Shown: positions 33,116 through 41,097 of the stretch, piece by piece | How the letters are laid out: each line of letters starts with the position of its first letter | Position numbering within the stretch: the first letter of the stretch is position 1 | Assembly: GCA_947478785.1 (NCBI GenBank) | Contig: CANJXI010000017.1 | Span: 1 to 56,145 of the forward strand | Direction of reading: 5' to 3' | Length of the DNA stretch: 56,145 nt | Origin: Caulobacteraceae bacterium | GTDB lineage: Bacteria > Pseudomonadota > Alphaproteobacteria > Caulobacterales > Caulobacteraceae | Program-made: the position numbers and the translations under genes | Notes under the pieces: generated by a model | What the model was told of the DNA's origin: nothing | The model's input: only the letters and a program-made list of their open reading frames with translations | Database searches by the model: none

Positions 33116-33871
33116 ATGGCCCGCAACCGTTTCGCACCCATCATCATCGCCCTGGCCGTAGGCCTCGCGTGCCCGGCGCACGCCGCCCCGCCGCCGGCGA
33201 ACCTGACCCAGGCGCTCGCCGACAAGGCCAGGCCCGAGGCCGACGTGGCCCGCGACGCGGCGCGCAAGCCCGCCGAGCTCCTGACCTTCGCCGGGGTGAA
33301 GCCCGGCTGGAAGGTCGCCGACTTCATGATGGGCAAGGGCTATTTCACCCGCATCCTGTCCGCGGCCGTGGGGCCGAAGGGCCACGTCTGGGCCTTCCAG
33401 TCCGCCGAGTTCATCGGCATGCGCAAGGCCTATGGGGACGAGCAGAAGGCCGCCGTGGCGGGCTACGCCAACGTCACCCCGCTGACCGGGCCGGTCGCCG
33501 CGATCGGCCTGCCGGACGGGCTCGACCTGGTGATGACCGTGCAGAACTATCACGACCTGCACCTGAAGGCCTTCCCGGCCGACAGCGCCGCCCGCGTCAA
33601 CGCCCAGGTGTTCAAGGCGCTGAAGCCGGGCGGGGTCTATCTGGTCGTCGACCATTCGGCGCAGGCGGGCGCGCCGCTGACCGTGGCCGACACTCAGCAC
33701 CGGATCGACGAGGCCACGGTGAAGGCCGAGGTCGAGGCGGCGGGCTTCAGGCTGGAGGGCGAAAGCGGTCTCCTCGCCAACCCCGCCGACCCGCGCGACA
33801 AGATGGTCTTCGACCCCTCAATCAGGGGCAGGACCGACCAGTTCGTGCTGAAGTTCAGGAAGCCGAGGTAG
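33116..33871 (+). CDS. Exported class I methyltransferase-like protein
   Basis: A 251-residue protein with a Sec signal peptide (FAPIIIALAVGLACPAHA). The mature part is a Rossmann methyltransferase: KPAELLTFAGVKPGWKVADF, MMGKGYFTRILSAAVGPKG, then LDLVMTVQNYHDLHL and ALKPGGVYLVVDHSAQAG. The glycine-rich SAM loop is weak (DFMMGKGYFT). A SAM-dependent enzyme in the periplasm lacks an obvious cofactor supply, so it may bind another ligand. GGGAGG precedes the start. The following DUF6471 fragment lies in the same frame, one codon beyond this stop. Confidence 0.87.
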   Translation: MARNRFAPIIIALAVGLACPAHAAPPPANLTQALADKARPEADVARDAARKPAELLTFAGVKPGWKVADFMMGKGYFTRILSAAVGPKGHVWAFQSAEFIGMRKAYGDEQKAAVAGYANVTPLTGPVAAIGLPDGLDLVMTVQNYHDLHLKAFPADSAARVNAQVFKALKPGGVYLVVDHSAQAGAPLTVADTQHRIDEATVKAEVEAAGFRLEGESGLLANPADPRDKMVFDPSIRGRTDQFVLKFRKPR

Positions 33872-33874
33872 GAG

Positions 33875-34045
33875 ATGGCCCGCGCCGGCGTCAAGAACGC
33901 TGAGTTGGCGAAGCGTCTGACGGAGATAGGATTGCCTGAGACCGACGCCGGTGTTCAGGTGAAGATCAATCGAGGGGCGTTTCCAGCATGGTTTCTACTG
34001 GCCGCGCTAAAGGCGCTTGGCGCTACATCGCTACGGTTGGAGTAG
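33875..34045 (+). CDS. DUF6471 domain fragment
   Basis: A 56-codon frame: MARAGVKNAELAKRLTEIGL, then PETDAGVQVKINRGAFPAWF, ending ALKALGATSLRLE. This is the second half of the DUF6471 pattern (RxGVTYxELAxRLxxIG, ExNxxxKIxRGxFxxxFLLxxL, LRL), an apparent HTH-like small DNA-binding domain. The usual N-terminal 15-25 residues are missing. It lies in the same frame as the methyltransferase, separated from that stop codon by one codon (GAG). It may use its own ATG at 33875 or be a non-functional junction remnant. Confidence 0.65.
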   Translation: MARAGVKNAELAKRLTEIGLPETDAGVQVKINRGAFPAWFLLAALKALGATSLRLE

Positions 34046-34066
34046 CTATCGGATCAGGGGGTAACC

Positions 34067-34930
34067 TTGTCCGATCAAAATGATGGCGATGGCCGCGAAA
34101 GCGCCCCCAATCAGAAGCCGCCCGCTCAATCCAATTCGATGGAATCCGAGCCCGTCAAACCACGCCACCCCAGTGATGATGCCGCGCGGAAAGTCGGCGA
34201 CGAACCAGCAGGTAATGGCGGCGATCAGAGCAAACCAGCCCAAAAGCAGGCCTCCATATCCGAACAGGCGTTCGTAGATAGGATCAAGAAGAGCGACCGC
34301 TGGATGATTCTGCTGACAGTGGCTCTCGTTTTCACGTCGCTGCTTCAATGGAGCGAAATGCGAGGCCAGCTCGATGTAATGCGGGCTCAGCAACGGCCTT
34401 GGGTCGAGATCACTGACGCGCAACCTGTGCAGGTCGTGAACAACGACGGCACGCTCAATGTAGCCATCTCCGTCACCTTGAAAAACCTTGGCGCAACGCC
34501 TGCGACAGGGATCGACATCGAAGGTGCCCTGAATGTCGTCAGTGGCGAGACCATGGGTAGCATCGAGCGAGATCAAGCCAGTGTTTGTGCAAAGGCTACA
34601 AACTACAGGGGACGGAATATTGGTATGAGCCTTGCCCCTGGCGAGGTAAGGACCATTGGTTTTGAGCCTACAATGCTGGTTTCTGGCGTAAAATCCGCCG
34701 CCCCTGAACTGGGAGTAACAAGGCCGGGAGGAGCTTTTGCGGTCTATGGATGCGCCGATTACATCATCGATTCCCGTGTTCCACACGGTCAGACGTACTT
34801 TCGCTACATTGTGAGCCGGAAGCGCCCGCCTTCCCACATTCCCTACATGATATATTTGGACGAGGGGAACCTGACCTCCGAACAGCTCTTCGCTCAGCGG
34901 GACGACTTTCAAGGAAACTACAGCAAGTGA
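34067..34930 (+). CDS. Accessory single-pass membrane protein of unknown function
   Basis: A 287-residue protein. A long polar N-terminus (about residues 1-75, rich in Asp, Lys and Pro) precedes one transmembrane helix (WMILLTVALVFTSLLQW, about residues 79-96). A heptad-like MRGQLDVMRAQQRPWVEI and a beta-rich C-domain with NVAISVTLKNLGATPAT follow. Proteins with this SDR-helix-RAQQRPW layout recur on mobile islands, but no function is known to me. Codon and base use is less GC-rich than neighbours, so it was probably acquired with the DUF6471 fragment. The TTG at 34067 follows GGGGG; the ATG at 34139 is an alternative. Confidence 0.7.
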   Translation: MSDQNDGDGRESAPNQKPPAQSNSMESEPVKPRHPSDDAARKVGDEPAGNGGDQSKPAQKQASISEQAFVDRIKKSDRWMILLTVALVFTSLLQWSEMRGQLDVMRAQQRPWVEITDAQPVQVVNNDGTLNVAISVTLKNLGATPATGIDIEGALNVVSGETMGSIERDQASVCAKATNYRGRNIGMSLAPGEVRTIGFEPTMLVSGVKSAAPELGVTRPGGAFAVYGCADYIIDSRVPHGQTYFRYIVSRKRPPSHIPYMIYLDEGNLTSEQLFAQRDDFQGNYSK

Positions 34931-35135
34931 AGCGGCCAACACCGCTGCGGCTAGAGCCGCGTTTCTCCTAAGGACCGACCCCTCTCATAAGTGGTCCCGA
35001 CCCTCGTCTTGGGCTTGTGGCGTTTGCGCCATCATACCGCGCATTACCGCGAATTATCTTGGCCAGCCGCGCGGGTTCGGCGAGAGAAGGCGGAGCGGGG
35101 CGCGCCGGGGGGCGAGCCGGTGGAGACTCCCTTAA

Positions 35136-36908
35136 GTGATCGCAGCGCTGGCCGCCGCCGCCGTCCTGGCCCAGGGCGGGTTCGAGCTTCCCGACCTGCC
35201 GCCGATCAAGCGCGAGCCGCAGGTGACCTATGTGGACCGCGCGGGCGCGGTGCTGGGGGTGCGGGGCGGGCGCTATGGGCCGCCGGTGGACCTGGCCCGG
35301 CTGCCGGCTTATGTGCCCGCGGCGTTCACGTCGATCGAGGACCGGCGGTTCTGGGAGCACACCGGGTTCGATCCCATGGGGATGGCGCGGGCCCTGGTGG
35401 CGGGGATCGAGGCCGGGCGGCCGACGCAGGGCGCCTCGACCATCACCCAGCAGCTGGCGCGGAACCTCTATCTCAACGCCGACCGGACGATGGAGCGCAA
35501 GGCGCGCGAGCTGCTCTATGCGGTGCAGCTGGAGCGGACCTATTCCAAGAAGCAGATCCTCGGGCTCTATCTCAGCCGGGTCTATTTCGGGTCCGGCGCC
35601 TATGGGCTGGAGGCGGCCTCGCAGCGGTTCTTCAACAAGCCGGCGGCGAAGCTGAGCGTGGGCGAGGCGGCCCAGCTCGCGGGCCTGCTGAAGTCGCCGA
35701 CCAACTACAATCCGGTGGAGCAGCCGGAGGCCTCGCAGGCGCGCACCCGGCTGGTCCTGGACGCGATGGTCGAGACCGGGGCCATCACCCCCGCCCAGCG
35801 GGCCAAGGCGCTGGCCGCCCATCCGCGCGTCTGGAAGACCGCGCCCAACGCGCCGGCGGAATATTTCGTCGACTGGCTGGACGCCCAGGCCCGGCGGCTG
35901 GCGGGGACGCCCAGGCAGGACCTGATCGTCGACACGACACTGGACCTGCGGATGGAGACGGCGGCGGCGGAGTCGGCGCGGGCCACGGTCTCGCGGTATT
36001 CCAAGCAGGGCGCGAGCCAGGCCGCCGTGGTGGCGGTGGACGGGTTCGGGCGAGTGCGCGTGATGGTGGGCGGGGTGGACTATGCGTCCGGCCCCTACAA
36101 CCGCGCCGCGGACGCCCACCGGCAGGCGGGCTCGGCCTGGAAGCCGTTCGTCTACCTGGCCGCCATGGAGGCGGGGCGCACGCCGGACACCCTGGCCGTC
36201 GATGAGCCGGTGACCATCGCCGGCTGGTCGCCGCGCAACTACGAGCAGGGGTTCGCGGGCGCCATCACCCTGGAGCAGGCGCTGGCGCATTCGATCAACA
36301 CCGTGGCGGCGAGGCTGGCCGACGAGGTGGGCCGCCCGACGGTGGCCGGCGCCGCGCACCGGGCGGGGATCGTCTCGGCAGTGAACACCGACCCGGCCAT
36401 GGCGCTGGGCACCACCCAGGTCACCCCGCTGGAGATGACCTCGGCCTACGCGACCTTCGCCAACGGCGGCTACCGCGCCCAGGCCTATGGGGTGGAGCGG
36501 ATCCGGACGAGCGGCGGCCAGGTGCTCTACCAGCACCGGCTGGTCCAGCCCGCCCCGGCGGTGGGCAACCCGGCGCTGGGCGAGCTGAACCGCATGCTGC
36601 GCACGGTGATCGCGTCCGGCACGGGGACGAAGGCGGCGATCCCCGGCTACGACCTGGCCGGCAAGACCGGCACCACGTCCGACTACAAGGACGCCTGGTT
36701 CTGCGGCTTCACCGGCGGGTTCGCGTCCTGCGCCTGGATGGGCCGCGACGACGGGGCGCCGATGCGGCGGATCACCGGCGGCATGGCCCCAGCCGAGCTG
36801 TGGCGCGGGTTCATGGTCCAGGCCCTGAAGCGCACGCCGGTGATGGCCATCCCGCCCGGCCCGCAGCCGCCCGCGCCGGTGGCGGCGCCGGCGGAAGCGG
36901 TGACCTGA
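35136..36908 (+). CDS. Bifunctional class A penicillin-binding protein
   Basis: A 590-residue peptidoglycan synthase. The glycosyltransferase 51 domain shows FTSIEDRRFWEHTGFDPMG near residue 65, with the catalytic Glu. Next come GASTITQQLARNLYLN near residue 98 and RKARELLYAVQLERTYSKKQ. The transpeptidase domain has the S-x-x-K nucleophile in AGSAWKPFVYL near residue 331, S-x-N in AHSINTVAARLA and KTGTTSDYKDAWFCGF near residue 509. The N-terminus is a short hydrophobic segment. GGAG about 10 bases before supports the GTG at 35136. It would act in the inner membrane. Confidence 0.93.
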   Translation: MIAALAAAAVLAQGGFELPDLPPIKREPQVTYVDRAGAVLGVRGGRYGPPVDLARLPAYVPAAFTSIEDRRFWEHTGFDPMGMARALVAGIEAGRPTQGASTITQQLARNLYLNADRTMERKARELLYAVQLERTYSKKQILGLYLSRVYFGSGAYGLEAASQRFFNKPAAKLSVGEAAQLAGLLKSPTNYNPVEQPEASQARTRLVLDAMVETGAITPAQRAKALAAHPRVWKTAPNAPAEYFVDWLDAQARRLAGTPRQDLIVDTTLDLRMETAAAESARATVSRYSKQGASQAAVVAVDGFGRVRVMVGGVDYASGPYNRAADAHRQAGSAWKPFVYLAAMEAGRTPDTLAVDEPVTIAGWSPRNYEQGFAGAITLEQALAHSINTVAARLADEVGRPTVAGAAHRAGIVSAVNTDPAMALGTTQVTPLEMTSAYATFANGGYRAQAYGVERIRTSGGQVLYQHRLVQPAPAVGNPALGELNRMLRTVIASGTGTKAAIPGYDLAGKTGTTSDYKDAWFCGFTGGFASCAWMGRDDGAPMRRITGGMAPAELWRGFMVQALKRTPVMAIPPGPQPPAPVAAPAEAVT

Positions 36909-36960
36909 AGCGTCAGACGAAGAACCAAGTCAGGATTTGAATTTATTCAAGAAACATCTT

Positions 36961-37073
36961 GGCCGGGCTTGTCCCGGCCATCCAGAGGCGCCGAGGCCGC
37001 AGGACGAGATGCGGCGCACCCATCGAGAACTCTGGATCGCCCGCGTTTCTGGGTGGCCGGGACAAGCCCGGCC
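36961..37073. repeat. Palindromic intergenic repeat (family B)
   Basis: GGCCGGGCTTGTCCCGGCC (36961-36979) and its exact reverse complement (37055-37073) bracket about 75 bp that also includes CTCTGGAT-type arms. It is the same family as 51981-52104. It fills most of the 283-bp gap after the penicillin-binding protein. Confidence 0.8.
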
Positions 37074-37191
37074 ATGACGATCGAGAAGCGGGTGATCGAG
37101 TCCGCCAACCCCGCGCCGCGGCGCCGTGGCGCTCGACGGCGGGGTGGGAACGGCGTAATTTGCGGGCCGAGGGCGTGCTTGAGGATTTGTC

Positions 37192-38019
37192 GTGATCAAG
37201 TTTCTTGTATCCGGCTTGGCCCCCGCCTTGCTGGCGTCCGCCGCGCTGGCGTCGGGCGCCATGGCCGCGCCCGCCCCCGTGCTGGGCGACGCCCCGTCCT
37301 GGATCATCACGCCCACGGCGGACGCCTGCCACACCGAGATCGACCTGCTGGGCCGCTCGGGCGCCATGGCGCGGGTCTCGCTGGTCTCCGACGGGCAGCA
37401 TGTGGGGCTGGTGTTCACCAAGGACAGCGCGCCCGAGCGGGCGTTCCTGCCGCTGAGAGTCAACCTGAAGCCCTACGCCAACCTGGTGCTGCGCACGGGC
37501 GGCGGCAAATCGGCCGAGATGATCCTCAGCGACGAGACGTTGGCGGCGATCCGCAAGGGCGGGACCCTGCAGATCGGCTGGCTGGCCGACGAGCCGGTGG
37601 GGGCGCCGCTGGCCGGATCCGGTGAGGGCCTCGCCAACCTGAAGACCTGCGGGGCGCAGGTGGCCGCCGAGCACCGCGCCCTGCTCTCCGCCCGCGCCCA
37701 GGCGCAGGCCGCCGCCGAGGCGGACCAGCGGGCCAAGGCGGTGGCCGACGAGCAGCTGGCGCTGGTCGCGGCGCAGCGCGCGGCGGCGGAGGCCGAACGC
37801 GACCGCCAGCAGGCCGCCGCCCAGGCCGAGACCCTGCGGGCCCAGCGCGAGCAGGCGCTGGCGCAGGCCGAACTGCGGCGCCGCCAGCAGGACGCCGAGG
37901 ACGACCAGCGCCGCGTCCAGGCCCAGTACCAGGCCCAGTACGACGACGACCCGCCGGCCCTGCCGCCCGAGCCGCAGCCCTACCGGTACCGCGACCGGGG
38001 CTACTACCGGCCCTATTGA
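37192..38019 (+). CDS. Exported protein with Ala/Gln-rich coiled coil
   Basis: A 275-residue protein with a signal peptide (LAPALLASAALASGAMA). Residues 30-155 form a small globular domain with PSWIITPTADACHTEIDLLG and LRVNLKPYANLVLRTG. Residues about 160-250 form a long charged coiled coil (AQAQAAAEADQRAKAVADEQ, AQRAAAEAERDRQQAAAQAE). The tail is Tyr/Arg/Pro-rich. GTG at 37192 follows GAGGA. The function is unknown. Confidence 0.75.
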   Translation: MIKFLVSGLAPALLASAALASGAMAAPAPVLGDAPSWIITPTADACHTEIDLLGRSGAMARVSLVSDGQHVGLVFTKDSAPERAFLPLRVNLKPYANLVLRTGGGKSAEMILSDETLAAIRKGGTLQIGWLADEPVGAPLAGSGEGLANLKTCGAQVAAEHRALLSARAQAQAAAEADQRAKAVADEQLALVAAQRAAAEAERDRQQAAAQAETLRAQREQALAQAELRRRQQDAEDDQRRVQAQYQAQYDDDPPALPPEPQPYRYRDRGYYRPY

Positions 38020-38087
38020 GGCGCATGGCGCTGGAGGTCGGGCGCGGACCGTGCCTTGATGGGCCCCGCGCGCAACGGGAGGCCCAG

Positions 38088-38312
38088 ATGCCGATCAAGA
38101 TGACCTTCTCGCCCAACGGCCCGATCGCGGTCGCCGGCGACCTGACCGAGCTGGAACTGGTCGATCCGACCGGCAAGCCCATCGACCTCGCCGGCAAGAA
38201 GCGGATCTTCCTGTGCCGCTGCGGGGGCTCGGTGAACAAGCCGTTCTGCGACGGCCAGCATTCGAAGATCGGCTTCCAGGCGGCCGAGGCCGCCGTGGCC
38301 GTGGCGCCTTAG
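38088..38312 (+). CDS. CDGSH-type iron-sulfur protein
   Basis: A 74-residue protein with the canonical 2Fe-2S motif LCRCGGSVNKPFCDGQH: ligands Cys43, Cys45, Cys54 and His58. The N-terminal half (KMTFSPNGPIAVAGDLTELE) matches small bacterial CDGSH proteins. GGGAGG lies upstream of the ATG. It could carry or sense electrons; the partner is unknown. Its last four bases overlap the end of the convergent small gene. Confidence 0.93.
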   Translation: MPIKMTFSPNGPIAVAGDLTELELVDPTGKPIDLAGKKRIFLCRCGGSVNKPFCDGQHSKIGFQAAEAAVAVAP

Positions 38313-38527
38313 CGGCCCTGCCCGGCGCCGTGGCTGGGCGCCGGCGAATGGCCGCGCTGGAAGGCCAGCGCGATGAAGCGGCCGCCTTGCCAGAGCTCGG
38401 CGCGGATGTCCGCGCGGCGGGGCGGTTTCAGCCGCCCGACCGCCTCCTCGTCGGTCTTGCAGTAGTAGCTGTCGGAGGGTTCGAGACGCCCGTCGTCATG
38501 GACGAGGTAGATGCGGTAGACGGCCAT
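38309..38527 (-). CDS. Small conserved protein of unknown function
   Basis: A 72-residue protein: MAVYRIYLVHDDGRLEPSDS, a YYCKTDEEAVGRL helix and ELWQGGRFIALAF. This strand-helix-strand pattern with ELWQGGR recurs in many short alphaproteobacterial proteins with no assigned role. GAGGAGG just upstream supports the ATG at 38527. Confidence 0.75.
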   Translation of the reverse strand: MAVYRIYLVHDDGRLEPSDSYYCKTDEEAVGRLKPPRRADIRAELWQGGRFIALAFQRGHSPAPSHGAGQGR

Positions 38528-38683
38528 GGTATGCCTCCTCGACGCCTGGATCGGGGACATAGAGGTCGAACACGACAGGCGTATGTCGGCCGTACGACAG
38601 CGCGGCCATGCTGGCGCCTTTCTTGTGGCGGAGCCTGTTAGGGCCTCGGGCGTTAACGCCCTAAGGCCAAGCTTCGCGTAGAG

Positions 38684-39049
38684 ATGTCGGACATGCTTGC
38701 ATCCGTGATCCAGTTCCTGAACAGCCGCCTGGCCGGCCTGCTGGCGGTCGGGACGATCGTCGTGCTGGGCGTGGCCCTGATGGCGACCGTCGTGACCGCG
38801 TCGCGGACCGAGACCCAGCTGCGCGCCCAGATCGCCCAGCTCAGCCACGACAACCGGCAGGCGGCGACGGCCTGGCGGGCCCGGCTGACGGCCTGCGAGA
38901 CCGGGGCGCTGGCGGGCGGCAAGCTGACGCCGGCCGACCTCAGCGTGGAGGCTCGCGCCCAGCGGCTGGCGCAGACCGCCCCGGCGGGGTTCGACGCCTG
39001 CGCGCGCATGGAAAGCGCCGACCGCGCGGTGGTCGAGACCCTGCGATGA
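38684..39049 (+). CDS. Small single-pass membrane protein
   Basis: A 121-residue protein with one N-terminal transmembrane helix (LAGLLAVGTIVVLGVALMAT), then a coiled-coil region (TETQLRAQIAQLSHDNRQAA) and a C-terminal helix with two Cys (LTACETG and DACARME). It overlaps the next gene by four bases (ATGA), so the two are translationally coupled and probably work together at the envelope. No known domain; the layout recalls phage lysis-accessory (Rz-type) proteins, though no other phage gene is adjacent. Confidence 0.65.
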   Translation: MSDMLASVIQFLNSRLAGLLAVGTIVVLGVALMATVVTASRTETQLRAQIAQLSHDNRQAATAWRARLTACETGALAGGKLTPADLSVEARAQRLAQTAPAGFDACARMESADRAVVETLR

Positions 39050-39384
39050 GCCGACGCACGATCCTGGCCGCCGCCGGTTGCGGCCTGTTGCTGGCCGCCT
39101 GCGCGACGATGGCCCCGCGCCCCGCGCCGCCGCCGCCCGCCGGGCCCGCGCCGGCCGCCGCGGCGCCCAGCCCGCCTCGGACGGTCTTCGTGCGGACGCC
39201 GCCGCCGGCCAAGGCGAGCTGCGTGCCGAAGGCGTTTCCGCGCGCGCCCAAGTATCCCGACACCGACGCGGCCCTGCGCGACGCGGGCGGGGCGGCCGAC
39301 CGCTACCAGCTGATGGCCGCCGGCCGCATCCTGCGCGCGCGGCGCCTGGCCGATCTGGAGCGGGCCGTGGACGCCTGCCGGTAG
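39046..39384 (+). CDS. Small lipoprotein coupled to the preceding membrane protein
   Basis: A 112-residue lipoprotein (signal ILAAAGCGLLLAACATMAPR; lipobox LAAC). A Pro/Ala linker follows, then a conserved-looking end with SCVPKAFPRAPKYPDTDAAL and RYQLMAAGRILRARR ending in DACR. The four-base overlap with the membrane-protein gene suggests a membrane-anchored coiled-coil plus lipoprotein pair. The function is unknown. Confidence 0.65.
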   Translation: MSRRTILAAAGCGLLLAACATMAPRPAPPPPAGPAPAAAAPSPPRTVFVRTPPPAKASCVPKAFPRAPKYPDTDAALRDAGGAADRYQLMAAGRILRARRLADLERAVDACR

Positions 39385-39452
39385 GCGGGGAATCCCGCTT
39401 CCGGCGCGCGCGGCGCTTGAACCTTCGGGCGGCCTGTGCGACGGGGCGGGCC

Positions 39453-39695
39453 ATGAGCGAACCCCTGCCAGACCGCCTGTCGACCAACCCCGACAGCCCC
39501 TTCCATGACGCCGACGCGCTGGCGCGCGGCGTGGGCATCAAGTTCAAGGGCGAGGAGAAGACCAACGTCGACGAATACTGCGTCTCCGAAGGCTGGATCC
39601 GGGTCACGGCGGGCAAGGCCATGGACCGCAAGGGCAACCCGCTGACCATCAAGCTCTCGGGTCCCGTCGCGCCCTACTGGCGCGACGAAGGCTAA
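39453..39695 (+). CDS. DUF3297-family protein
   Basis: An 80-residue protein matching DUF3297 from end to end: LPDRLSTNPDSPFHDADAL, VGIKFKGEEKTNVDEYCVSE, GWIRVTAGKAMDRKGNPLTI and KLSGPVAPYW. The function is unknown. It is well conserved in proteobacteria, usually at about 80 residues, as here. Confidence 0.93.
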   Translation: MSEPLPDRLSTNPDSPFHDADALARGVGIKFKGEEKTNVDEYCVSEGWIRVTAGKAMDRKGNPLTIKLSGPVAPYWRDEG

Positions 39696-39848
39696 GCTCA
39701 AACGCCAAATATTAACCGGACGGGCGTCCCTTAAGCGGAGACGGCCGTACCTTCAGCGTGGTTCGGCCGCGGCGCCTGCGACACGAGGGCGCCGTGGCGG
39801 GAACCGCGTTCGATGAAATAAGGCCAGCGCGGGCAAGGCAGGATCGGA

Positions 39849-40058
39849 ATGTTTGATCTCAGCGTGGTGGCCATCGACGGCATCTGGGTGCTGGTCGACG
39901 AGACCGAGGGCGAACTCGGGGCCTATGACTCCAAGGCCGCCGCGTTGAAGGCGGCCGGCGACTTCGGCATCGCCGATCAGGAGCCGCGCCACGTGCTGAT
40001 CCAGGACGACGTCGGCGACTGGGAAGAGACCGTCGTCGCGCCGCCGTCCGTGCACTGA
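39849..40058 (+). CDS. Small DUF2188-like protein
   Basis: A 69-residue protein: DLSVVAIDGIWVLVDETEGE, then AYDSKAAALKAAGDFGI. The beta-beta-helix layout with a W near the start recalls DUF2188 proteins and the ORF at 42286-42462. The function is unknown; the absence of a signal suggests the cytosol. Confidence 0.7.
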   Translation: MFDLSVVAIDGIWVLVDETEGELGAYDSKAAALKAAGDFGIADQEPRHVLIQDDVGDWEETVVAPPSVH

Positions 40059-40138
40059 ACCGACTGGCGCGGCGCCGGTCGCCGGAAACCGCGGCTTTGA
40101 TGTTGCCAAGGCGCGCGGGTCCGCGTTTCTTCCCGCCC

Positions 40139-40615
40139 ATGACCGACGAACCTGAGGTTCCGCCTGACGGGTGGAAGCATACCGGCGTGCGCGTGGTGCC
40201 CGGCGACCAGCTTGGCGAGGTGAGTGCGACGACGCCCGGCATGGACCGCGCCGTGGCCATCGACCGGGCCCGCATGGGCGCGCAGAAGCTGTGGGCCGGC
40301 ACCGTGCATATCCACGCCAACGCCAAGACCGGCGCCCACCACCACGGGCCGCTGGAGAGCGTGATCTATGTGGTCTCGGGCCGGGCCAGGATGCGCTGGG
40401 GCGAGAGCCTGGAGTTCACCGCCGAGGCTGGGCCGGGCGATTTCATCTATGTGCCGCCGTTCGTGCCGCACCAGGAGATCAACGCCTCGAGCGACGAGAC
40501 CCTGTCCTGTGTGCTGGTCAGGAGCGACAGCGACGCGGTGGTGGTGAACCTGGACATCGCGCCGGCCGAGCGGCCCGAGGGCGTCGCCTGGGTGGATCCG
40601 ATCCACAAGGCCTAG
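40139..40615 (+). CDS. Cupin-domain protein
   Basis: A 158-residue single-cupin protein. Motif 1 is HIHANAKTGAHHHGPLESVI with three metal-ligand His, followed by YVVSGRARMRWG. Motif 2 is GPGDFIYVPPFVPHQEIN. The fold is that of small metal-binding cupins such as those grouped with RmlC-like or phosphomannose-isomerase-like proteins. No specific reaction can be named. The ATG at 40139 begins the conserved part; the frame is open back to 40097. Confidence 0.88.
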   Translation: MTDEPEVPPDGWKHTGVRVVPGDQLGEVSATTPGMDRAVAIDRARMGAQKLWAGTVHIHANAKTGAHHHGPLESVIYVVSGRARMRWGESLEFTAEAGPGDFIYVPPFVPHQEINASSDETLSCVLVRSDSDAVVVNLDIAPAERPEGVAWVDPIHKA

Positions 40616-40627
40616 GAGCAGACCCGC

Positions 40628-41083
40628 TTGTTTGAGATGTACGGTCTCGAGGGCCTGATCTTCGCCGTGGCCATCAGCTTCGTGGTGGTGCTGATCCACT
40701 ACGAGGGGCTGCGGCTGATCTCGGAGATCGCCGAGCGCGCGCCGCTGACGCCGCGGCTGAAGATGCTGTCGGTGATCGTGGGCGTGGTGGCGGCCCACAT
40801 GATCGAGGCGGGGGTGTTCGCCATCGGCTACTGGCTGGGGGCCGAGGTGCTGGACTTCGGCCATTTCGTCGGCGACGCGCCGCAGACGGTCTTCCAGTAC
40901 TATTACTTCGCGCTCGAAACCTACACGACCCAGAGCGTCGGCGACCTCTATCCGGTGGGCGGCCTGCGGGTGATGGCCAGCCTGGAGCCGCTGGTGGGGC
41001 TGATCCTGATCGGCTGGTCGACCTCGCTCACCTTCCTGCTGATGCGCCGCTACTGGCGGGTGACGCCGATCCGGCCGCGGTAG
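40628..41083 (+). CDS. Ion-channel-like membrane protein with atypical filter
   Basis: A 151-residue membrane protein with helices at about residues 8-30 (LIFAVAISFVVVLIHYEGLR), 48-72 (VIVGVVAAHMIEAGVFAIGY) and 120-140 (PLVGLILIGWSTSLTFLLM). Between the last two is a pore-loop-like YYYFALETYTTQSVGDLYP. This resembles the two-helix potassium-channel layout, but the filter reads SVGD rather than T-V-G-Y-G-D, so potassium selectivity is doubtful. AGGAG lies nine bases before a TTG at 40628, which I prefer to the ATG at 40637. It follows the cupin by 12 bp. Confidence 0.72.
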   Translation: MFEMYGLEGLIFAVAISFVVVLIHYEGLRLISEIAERAPLTPRLKMLSVIVGVVAAHMIEAGVFAIGYWLGAEVLDFGHFVGDAPQTVFQYYYFALETYTTQSVGDLYPVGGLRVMASLEPLVGLILIGWSTSLTFLLMRRYWRVTPIRPR

Positions 41084-41097
41084 GGGCTCCGATGTCT

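Noticed and set aside
32615..33871. Long plus-strand frame joining the UrcA antisense to the methyltransferase
   Set aside because: The part before 33116 is antisense of UrcA; GGGAGG and the signal peptide fix the start at 33116.
34931..35135. Small RNA or tRNA in the gap before the penicillin-binding protein
   Set aside because: Only short hairpins such as GCGGCT-AGCCGC are present; no larger conserved fold is visible.
38309..39652. 447-codon minus-strand frame
   Set aside because: Only its last 72 codons look real; the rest is antisense of the two envelope genes.
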